Below are positions 62,701-64,000 of a stretch of 64,000 nucleotides of DNA, one piece after another. Origin of the DNA: Rhodopirellula sp. P2 (GTDB taxonomy: Bacteria; Planctomycetota; Planctomycetia; Pirellulales; Pirellulaceae); NCBI RefSeq assembly GCF_028768465.1, contig NZ_CP118225.1, positions 7,227,417 to 7,291,416 on the forward strand, read 5' to 3'. Numbering within the stretch: position 1 is the first letter of the stretch; each line of letters starts with the position of its first letter. The notes under the pieces are model-generated. The model searched no databases. It worked only from the letters and a program-made list of their open reading frames with translations, and was not told the DNA's origin. The translations under genes were made by a program, and so were the position numbers.

Positions 62701-64000
62701 ACCGTGGAACTGGCCGTCACGTCACTACCTGCTGCAACTTCGAGACGTTCGTCGTCGTTCGTGTCAGAACCTGTTCCGCCGATGTTCGCACCAGCGGTCA
62801 ATGCGATCGTGCCAGCGGATGCCGTAACATCCACCAAACTGTCGTCCGCTGCATCACGGATGGAGCCGACCGTTGCCGTAATCGCTATGTTGCCCGCAGT
62901 CGCGTCCACATCGCCGACGTTCACGTCTCCGACGGTTGCCGTGATGGTCACGTCGCTGGCCGCCGTCACATCGGTCGCCTCAACACCACCTGTTGTCGTG
63001 CTCAGTGTCACGTTCTGACCACTACCCAGTGCGTTGACCAGAACCGCATCAAGATTACCACCTGCCGTCACGTCGATATCGCCGTCAACAGTCGTCGCAC
63101 TGCTTAGCGTGATCGCGCCTGGGCTGTCCAGTCGAATGTCACCTGCCACCGTGGAGCTGGCCGTCACGTCACTACCTGCTGCAACTTCGAGACGTTCGTC
63201 GTCGTTCGTGTCAGAACCTGTTCCGCCGATGTTCGCACCAGCGGTCAATGCGATCGTGCCAGCGGATGCCGTAACATCCACCAAACTGTCGTCCGCTGCA
63301 TCACGGATGGAGCCGACCGTTGCCGTAATCGCTATGTTGCCCGCAGTCGCGTCCACATCGCCGACGTTCACGTCTCCGACGGTTGCCGTGATGGTCACGT
63401 CGCTGGCCGCCGTCACATCGGTCGCCTCAACACCACCTGTTGTCGTGCTCAGTGTCACGTTCTGACCACTACCCAGTGCGTTGACCAGAACCGCATCAAG
63501 ATTACCACCTGCCGTCACGTCGATATCGCCGTCAACAGTCGTCGCACTGCTTAGCGTGATCGCGCCTGGGCTGTCCAGTCGAATGTCACCTGCCACCGTG
63601 GAGCTGGCCGTCACGTCACTACCTGCTGCAACTTCGAGACGTTCGTCGTCGTTCGTGTCAGAACCTGTTCCGCCGATGTTCGCACCAGCGGTCAATGCGA
63701 TCGTGCCAGCGGATGCCGTAACATCCACCAAACTGTCGTCCGCTGCATCACGGATGGAGCCGACCGTTGCCGTAATCGCTATGTTGCCCGCAGTCGCGTC
63801 CACATCGCCGACGTTCACGTCTCCGACGGTTGCCGTGATGGTCACGTCGCTGGCCGCCGTCACATCGGTCGCCTCAACACCACCTGTTGTCGTGCTCAGT
63901 GTCACGTTCTGACCACTACCCAGTGCGTTGACCAGAACCGCATCAAGATTACCACCTGCCGTCACGTCGATATCGCCGTCAACAGTCGTCGCACTGCTTA
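41718..64000 (-). CDS. Giant repetitive cell-surface protein with dockerin-like C-terminus (N-terminus beyond window)
   Basis: About 7,427 residues are visible in one unbroken frame, which is still open at base 64000, so the protein is longer. From N to C: Thr/Ala/Asp-rich filamentous-haemagglutinin-like beta-helix repeats (64.0-52.6 kb), including 447-, 309- and 360-bp tandem blocks. Next are cadherin-like/VCBS-type modules with VNDAPVA and FNGSDSFTYTVSD-type motifs (52.6-48.3 kb), and Calx-beta-like modules starting WSLT (48.3-46.9 kb). More cadherin-like modules follow with an 861-bp duplication (46.8-43.1 kb), and one classical cadherin domain (DVDENVANGTVVGIVAASDP). Last is a dockerin-like pair of calcium loops (GDVDKSNGTIVDDND, ADINGSGNLNTSTLAL) and an acidic tail. 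Exported adhesin or surface-layer role is likely; many Asp-rich loops suggest calcium binding. Confidence 0.9.
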   Translation of the reverse strand, partial: SSATTVDGDIDVTAGGNLDAVLVNALGSGQNVTLSTTTGGVEATDVTAASDVTITATVGDVNVGDVDATAGNIAITATVGSIRDAADDSLVDVTASAGTIALTAGANIGGTGSDTNDDERLEVAAGSDVTASSTVAGDIRLDSPGAITLSSATTVDGDIDVTAGGNLDAVLVNALGSGQNVTLSTTTGGVEATDVTAASDVTITATVGDVNVGDVDATAGNIAITATVGSIRDAADDSLVDVTASAGTIALTAGANIGGTGSDTNDDERLEVAAGSDVTASSTVAGDIRLDSPGAITLSSATTVDGDIDVTAGGNLDAVLVNALGSGQNVTLSTTTGGVEATDVTAASDVTITATVGDVNVGDVDATAGNIAITATVGSIRDAADDSLVDVTASAGTIALTAGANIGGTGSDTNDDERLEVAAGSDVTASSTVAGDIRLDSPGAITLTSATTVDGGIDVTAAGKIRATDLDAAGTTQDITLKTTAGDIEVGDIDATGVVSLDSAANITDAATDSVTDVTGLTVTLKATGDIGSTTERLEIETLATGSASAQSTTAGDIALAANSDIEFTSVTTIDGAIDIAGGTNQVEVAGTGMNAAGSTPTDGSIKIDSDAIKLSADLQTDGGEIDLAGAVVVNGTAITIDTESGDNDNAGAVTITGTVAGMTANTDKLIINAVSGTNAAGNVTITDAVGGTPVLDSLTIDGASVSLKAITVNNGGIDVEGTAISLGGDLTTTDGSVDLTGPITLANAGMTTTIDTGSGADVTIDGTVDGSAIGSETLVINAGTEDVFLKKALGSGTELGGLTVTASDLEISDDILTDGRGANADGAINLTNVTNLELTDGVAMTPNQITIDSDASGATSAAGVITLPATALADIDEPTVDLVIDATADDGTSQDVILKDVNVNSLSVAGNKVTFDGVVELEDTDGTNALTINAKDVIFTTNARIIAKGAGGVAINGKAGDKGSLTVASTTNGDATFDLTATGALGQGVAIDGNFTVVELGDDITTNNGAVSIDSPTKLTESVFIDTALTPTDNGADVTLAPVTGMTAAGQDLTIDGGMTGDVSITGQIGDTQLGLLTITDANDVRFDSTADVAGLTVTASTTFEATGKVTTTGAPISILADGTGTVGVTFAGGAELNGQNLVIQADTDVVFSDEIVSASGTPTVSIYGTTAATAINLGSVTSGDLDISESSLKEIKASISGIIIGEDVNQTGTITIDDAGGLEVLTPLTLQSEGANSKIDLKASLTTAGNLTIDGNGTTGSTNVAGLSVTLATQGGNIVINDDIAYTGDGNALAIDTTNGAAAGTINLSGSITADATNQRGENLTLTAGTAAITLGGSGDTFGSTSGNGRLGTINIVSAGNLVVDASIATGEFLQNASVDVDVATAGGATTTFNAAVDLDNGSAGDVLRLVNVPTVTFSSGATVNTANGGSVFLDGNDTGDLTINANFTLAGSFAEQDFQNVYLNATINAGGNITFGDLTLNDHLQLTTVGGDITVGKITGDGVDEYDVVLNALGTVTVDQIGTDAATNDINDVSLTGLGIILGGDIFTGTDPDDTSGSVNGPIDEQPAGNVTMTGPVTLAADVTINTADNDGDVTFTSTTDGAFNLDIVAGTGTVELQGDAGGNTALASLTVDGGEVDIDDVATTGAISITGATSIDTTGTVIKSDDGNITLTGAVALGDDLLIDSDADDAGADGSVLITGTVDGAKALTIDADGGDATVTGDIGTSTALTSLTVGGDNVDVDDIATTGAIGITGATSIDTTGTVIKSDDGNITLTGAVALGDDLLIDSDADDAGADGSVLITGTVDGAKALTIDADGGDATVTGDIGTSTALTSLTVGGDNVDVDDIATTGAIGITGATSIDTTGTVIKSDDGNITLTGAVALGDDLLIDSDADDAGADGSVLITGTVDGAKALTIDADGGDATVTGDIGTSTALTSLTVGGDNVDVDDIATTGAIGITGATSIDTTGTVIKSDDGNITLTGAVALGDDLLIDSDADDAGADGSVLITGTVDGAKALTIDADGGDATVTGDIGTSTALTSLTVGGDNVDVDDIATTGAIGITGATSIDTTGTVIKSDDGNITLTGAVALGDDLLIDSDADDAGADGSVLITGTVDGAKALTIDADGGDATVTGDIGTSTALTSLTVGGDNVDVDDIATTGAIGITGATSIDTTGTVIKSDDGNITLTGAVALGDDLLIDSDADDAGADGSVLITGTVDGAKALTIDADGGDATVTGDIGTSTALTSLTVGGDNVDVDDIATTGAIGITGATSIDTTGTVIKSDDGNITLTGAVALGDDLLIDSDADDAGADGSVLITGTVDGAKALTIDADGGDATVTGDIGTSTALTSLTVGGDNVDVDDIATTGAIGITGATSIDTTGTVIKSDDGNITLTGAVALGDDLLIDSDADDAGADGSVLITGTVDGAKALTIDADGGDATVTGDIGTSTALTSLTVGGDNVDVDDIATTGAIGITGATSIDTTGTVIKSDDGNITLTGAVALGDDLLIDSDADDAGADGSVLITGTVDGAKALTIDADGGDATVTGDIGTSTALTSLTVGGDNVDVDDIATTGAIGITGATSIDTTGTVIKSDDGNVTLTGAVELGDDLLIDSDANTDGTDGNVLITGTVDGAKALTVDSDGGDATVTGDIGTITALTSLTVGGANVDIDDVTTTGAITIDGDTITTTGSGIQTDGGNVALTGAVKLNEALTIDTELGNLGDAGSVTIDGTIDAESVTDTPGDATDESLTINTLTTFATGTSGDVQLTSDVGSTEALASLDIDGANVTVDDVMTTGAITIDGDTITTTGSAIQTDGGDVALTGAVKLNEALTIDTELGNLGDAGSVTIDGTIDAESVANTPGDATDESLTINTLTTFATGTSGDVQLTSDVGSTEALASLDIDGAAVTVDDVSTTGTIDICGDTLTTTGSLDANNAVITLIADDMDLFDGAGATIDSGTADTNVTTKTATQNIDLGTDSTTFGVGGNLGLSVAELQTFSNSGVLRVGAIDANPSVQTAGIDVSDDVDLSSVGTLVLQTLGTVDAVGTTLGAISVTNLGVNAGGQVKLDGNNDVDTLAINAGAGTATAGDANITFLDSDGFTVATVDTISGVVAADGEIMLTATIGDVIVENAVTAGSDVSATGDVTITLSGSDAKLTVENDADVASGTTTGDITITADKMELAGSVTAAATGSLVVLQTATADQKIDLGAGADGTAGTLELSDGELNRVTAGFLHIGRNDTGNASGDITITAAISFAVTMAPVVALITGKKIEDDAAGTLTTTGDLALLTGEGVGTVDPLDIAVTGKVAVLNASVSATDVQLTSGQTITIDSVTIDALSPTPTVISGISNENAGAIVVNTTLNDADIVVNQSVLTDGDITLNADFNGVGSGIDGGTIVITSPAQLAGEDSTLATNTLANRITLIAEDDIVVTDLLAVDLVSVTSTVGSVRDDGVETTRLQANDITISAANEIGGIGTTGSADRITLAEVAAGTISLAVDVNVTSLTGVLTVTGGGNVQVNEIDDADITGDNQLILSQVVASAGANKQLAILNSGGPLLVDTPISITTFDLLLGTVGTGQLQVSNSISNTFGDIEIGTQSGLLNVLSGGNLNALGDVNLQTHDANIQVNASLSSTTGTIGAISGKNITIGSSATLNTDAATGDVILNAQRNVTLPAGAVVNAGDQLNVLVGQDNLGATATVRGNIATANGTTVDGGTATTGNIASDTFVILPSMTTSFAINGFEDIDLGETDTLTVDVVTAGASIDAGASSFASETGNFAFSTSHQGITFANIEALTDLPPTAIMDIDGDADETGPPVSNGVVTEGDASGVVAEITAKSTSLSSGTIAYSLTDSAGGRFKINTVVNAPGTEGVVVIDNASLIDFESAPIISGSTRGYTIIIRATDSTSGLFTEESFTIVVKNAAPTAGNDAFSTLENLPISGANVFTVDGGGLDSDPNGGALTITAVSGVGSATNGPGNFIEPTSGGIFRVFSSGNFSFDPGTDFDHLALGETATTSITYTITDGTDTSTATIDVTVTGRNDAPTLAGSTFVISGSSVSGDRVDSVSVPFASFASDVDIDGNGTDDTLSYGFVAGTTPSAGVSRSGIFDMDTATGEITLNAAPNPLQPFHVLNVQVSDNHSATATAIAFVVVSPNSPPVAGDDTYTVAEDGTLATTDVDGTTTTGDANDDGVLANDPDADTLIGGLIASVVSGPVHGSLTMNANGTFIYVPNADYNGPDSFSYEVTDGVLKDIAVVSITVTAVNDPPVVSGPVTLPAIQEDSAGTTITAAQLLGNTSDIDLPAQILSVDGTVTASSGTLVNNGGGNWTFIPDPNFSGVVTFSYDVTDSVAAAVATTATLVVTPVSDPDTIVTNGEIDPSGLVGGVSGGNLLIGSGIPGDGFVIATDDHDAPGLEIALRADMRFVGPAPAPRDPADPTRFVVGSGEASNGPNSNGIPSDFDDDWARWNVIVAINTATDGGSKAIGDSRFSLSVRNETTGEVLGTSTLQQLLLASIGTGTPPFTLGDLATVNTGSIYQGSLNLEGLFPADFDPSDSAVYSISITAEDPQTGSQLVANRVEVQTNHAPVAVADTVAATEDTAITYTAAELLGNDTDADGNTLSIKSVDNPTNGTVVLNGDGSVTFTPDADFNGPASFEYVATDGLGFESDSSPAVVTVNVAAVNDAPVAIPDSIVVAEAGTTTNLDPSGTSLLANDTDADTADTKTVATVNGSAAFVGATIATVHGTVTVNAGGTFSYTHDGSETLGDSFTYQLSDAAGAISNTATVNITVTSVNDAPVANDLDLSGPLDQPISAGAAQSLIVGATPLEFDDLATDVESTLDVSSFDFGIGQHGAAAGFTKVSITIGGVRYENEFVSLTYDNDPGSTTAGLLTLGPTSNARLVGLAAGQIAIANFKFSVTDDGGLQDVGNITVKMIGVNDAPSAVNDGPFDTNEDTPLVINTSTLLANDTDPDGDDLTITAVAATNNADAQIVGGTVVVTPEENNTGDITLTYTLSDGTTTAGTDGSALITVTPVNDAPVAADDTGSTDENATLTVDVLANDADVDDLAGDLSLDSIDSVTVSGLSIASLNTASVSIVGGQVEFNPGTDFDELAAGDTATLEVVYTMSDDEAATSTATLTITVTGTNDGPVAVADSASLPENTAVTIDVLANDNDADADATLTVTIGSGDEPVNGTAVVNGDGSITYTPNADYVGSDSFTYTLSDGVDSTTAVVSISVTESNVWSLTQDKSSVNEGDGAGVNYSFSLAGLVPNGQTATVDIQLTDTTADYHTDYKGGGQFAITALVNAINQWNSDNSPTGENGTLSFVLPSPNEAPFKLVYTGGPNSGAGASSLVQPLVLNIAPVDDLVAEANEVVKLEISDAGGTVASKGIDSVNHLVETTLIDNDTATWSLTAPSTPVDEDGAIGVTYTIALDKAIQEGNSVSVGIQLTDISATYGSDYGLAVTELVAAIGSWNTDHGDGGQNGTLSWTYVEGSSDPFLLTYTGGVGSFAGPASGDGSSSLSPALAFTVNPVTDVLVEGDETVQTELLNASGDVALVAIDSGNSLVINTITDDDSADWTLTGDTSVAEGASASYTLSQAGQFQAGVSATVDLVLSYPATDAADNDDFSATLFSDVQDAVAAYNTVSARSGNYSVASVSASPTGATVTLLYTQGASNGTVNDLSIDLGIATDATLEDDENFALTIGNAAVPASSTASASDSVTTTITGNTAPVAVNDADLTTAEDTPLTINPAYLLANDSDPDGDSISITGLSVDAGASVTEVAGNIVVTPAADSTAPITLTYTISDGALTATADVVINVTAVNDLVANDDSYTTAEDVTLVGDVSDNDSTTSGGTLSYAVGTTTANGILTLNTDGSFSYAPDSNFNGGDSFTYTVTDAASGESATQSVSITIDPVDDAATFGGNLIKTTDEDLATSGTVTFTDAADGDTTPNFTVSSDGSNGSASIDAAGLWTYAPNAHFNGTDSFTIEATDDAGNVASQVISITIDQINDAGSFAGDLSPTTAEDTALSGTITFADVKDGFTPNFAISTAASNGTVTINPISGDFLYTPAANYVGSDSFDVSVVDGDGNTETQTINVTVSPVDDATVVGGDVSGTGAEDAGAIEGTLTATDIDGLTDPIFTVTGTATSGTATIDSATGAWSYTPAANFNGSDSFTVTVTVTDNDGNTTTQAISLTITPVVDLSAADDNFPGATEDAQLVGDVSTNDSTLSGGTTPLAYSVNSTTTNGVLILAADGSFTYDPNTDFNGSDSFTYSVFDADSGESLTQAVTITVGQVDDAGTFGGDLSPTTAEDTALSGTITFADAKDGFTPNFAISTAASNGTVTINPISGDFLYTPAANYVGSDSFDVSVVDGDGNTETQTINVTVSPVDDATVVGGDVSGTGAEDAGAIEGTLTATDIDGLTDPIFTVTGTATSGTATIDSATGAWSYTPAANFNGSDSFTVTVTVTDNDGNTTTQAISLTITPVVDLSAADDNFPGATEDAQLVGDVSTNDSTLSGGTTPLAYSVNSTTTNGVLILAADGSFTYDPNTDFNGSDSFTYSVFDADSGESLTQAVTITVGQVDDAGTFGGDLSPTTAEDTALSGTITFADAKDGFTPNFAISTAASNGTVTINPISGTFLYTPAANYVGPASFDVSVVDGDGNTETTTVNVTVDPVDDATVFSGDVSDSGDEDTALGGTLAASDADGLSDPIFTIESGDEASNGTAAIDSATGTWTYTPADDFNGSDSFTVTVTDDAGNTATQVISLTVEAVVDVADADDVDTVAEGGTLSGDVSGNATTTSAGTLNFALDSGPANGSLTLNGDGSFSYSPTGDFNGVDSFTYTVSDSSATDESLTQTVTLTVTQVDDPGMFGGDLAPTTNEDTAVSGTVTFADAADGFTPNFAAGSAVNGTVVINPVSGAYTFTPDSNYVGPASFDVSVVDGDGNTETTTVNVTVDAANTAPTMLPQIFDVDENVANGTVVGIVAASDPDPLQALSYSIIAGNSSGDFAIDPSNGQITTAGDINFEDIGSYDLTVTVTDNGAPSLSTTSTVTISVNDISETGPQVVAVRVNSTAWTDAFRDYVDGGFEDTVAGDPVLDRGYMIPHGAGTSGSDVDNQLATLPWININQLSVEFSVDVGASLSLDDFVLSGTAGLRSDFTTGTIPTPISYTYDPVTFTATLTLNQSIEPAALNLKVLSSGVTDSDGDALDGEWANNSQVGNSGNNVAGGDFNFRFNVLPGDVDKSNGTIVDDNDRLLVTSLAGQQIAHVVGAFDFAGPNYSMFADINGSGNLNTSTLALEQISSRIDSRDETAVRLRQGSSLPGNTAASAMFAGGALLASSTLSVPSQQLSFYDVDENQTQAQDSKSTNLALSPSAAVHELALMDVVDSEATSIADELAEEFVEGEVQLSDFESIIDGMLAEGN
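44051..45772 (-). repeat. 861-bp (287-aa) direct duplication of cadherin-like modules
   Basis: Two consecutive blocks of about 861 bp, roughly 44051-44911 and 44912-45772, read as essentially identical, for example the frame piece at 44407-44655 and that at 45268-45516. A third, partly diverged start of the block follows. Each block encodes three cadherin-like modules (NYVGSDSFDVSVVDGDGNTE, NFNGSDSFTVTVTV, DFNGSDSFTYSVFDADSGES). Confidence 0.93.
55260..55971 (-). repeat. Two 360-bp (120-aa) repeats in the giant gene
   Basis: The segment ATCAATGTCCAGACTTGCCA is at 55281 and again at 55641. The two units differ at a handful of positions (for example GTGTTCGCC versus GTGTCCGTC), encoding the variants ESVANTPG and ESVTDTPG. 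Confidence 0.88.
55972..59061 (-). repeat. Ten 309-bp (103-aa) tandem repeats in the giant gene
   Basis: Units start every 309 bp at 55972, 56281, 56590, 56899, 57208, 57517, 57826, 58135, 58444 and 58753. The last nine are almost identical. Each encodes TGAIGITGATSIDTTGTVIK, SDDGNITLTGAVALGDDLLI and related segments. A diverged unit follows after 59061. Confidence 0.95.
62641..64000 (-). repeat. 447-bp (149-aa) tandem repeats in the giant gene
   Basis: The ACAGTCGTCGCACT mark occurs at 62641, 63088, 63535 and (start only) 63982, that is three complete units and the start of a fourth at the window edge. The two inner units look identical to the eye; the outermost one differs at a few bases such as CACTTGTTAG versus CACTGCTTAG. 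Confidence 0.93.

Overview
The window looks like chromosomal DNA of a marine planctomycete of the Rhodopirellula / Pirellulaceae type. This rests on GC-rich genes, many secreted proteins of unknown function, PEP-CTERM sorting tails, an SHD1-like domain protein, a giant repeat protein with a dockerin-like C-terminus, few strong Shine-Dalgarno sites, and gene ends packed with palindromic repeats. The genus is an inference from protein style, not from a search.

Layout. 1-6.4 kb is one minus-strand cluster: HDOD regulator, phosphotransferase-fold protein, a DsbD-type thiol:disulfide interchange protein with two N-terminal redox domains, and MnmE (cut by the left edge). 6.8-8.9 kb carries a small membrane protein and recA with a terminator, followed by a six-unit, 284-bp palindromic tandem array (9.09-10.71 kb). 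10.8-14.6 kb holds a PhnP-like metallo-hydrolase and a DUF485-like / sodium:acetate symporter pair. 14.9-19.1 kb is minus strand: folE, a GspF/PilC-type membrane protein translationally coupled to a secreted protein, and a lipoprotein MsrA. 19.5-22.0 kb is plus strand: thioesterase, membrane protein, ndk and a secreted protein. 23.3-36.2 kb holds a membrane-anchored acidic protein, an SHD1-like secreted protein, guaB, ftsK and an FGE-like secreted protein, separated by three large arrays of a GC-rich repeat (15 copies). 36.7-41.6 kb carries a PEP-CTERM metalloprotease, an intact IS66-family element with 8-bp target duplications, and a small PEP-CTERM protein. 41.7-64.0 kb is the C-terminal ~7,400 residues of one giant cell-surface protein that runs off the right edge.

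The core genes are housekeeping: tRNA modification, recombination, GTP/GMP and folate metabolism, nucleotide balance, chromosome segregation. Beyond these, two things stand out. First, several distinct intergenic palindromic repeat families sit right against gene 3' ends. The GTAGC-ended family supplies the stop codon of at least two genes and lies 1-16 nt from the stop of four more. A 171-bp MITE-like element starts on the last base of another stop codon. Second, the giant surface protein contains near-identical tandem blocks (447, 309, 360 and 861 bp periods) with a higher-order pattern that points to recent expansion by unequal recombination. A third curiosity is a 55-bp palindrome inserted twice, in the same reading frame, inside one secreted-protein gene. 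No tRNA, rRNA, CRISPR array or prophage was recognised.
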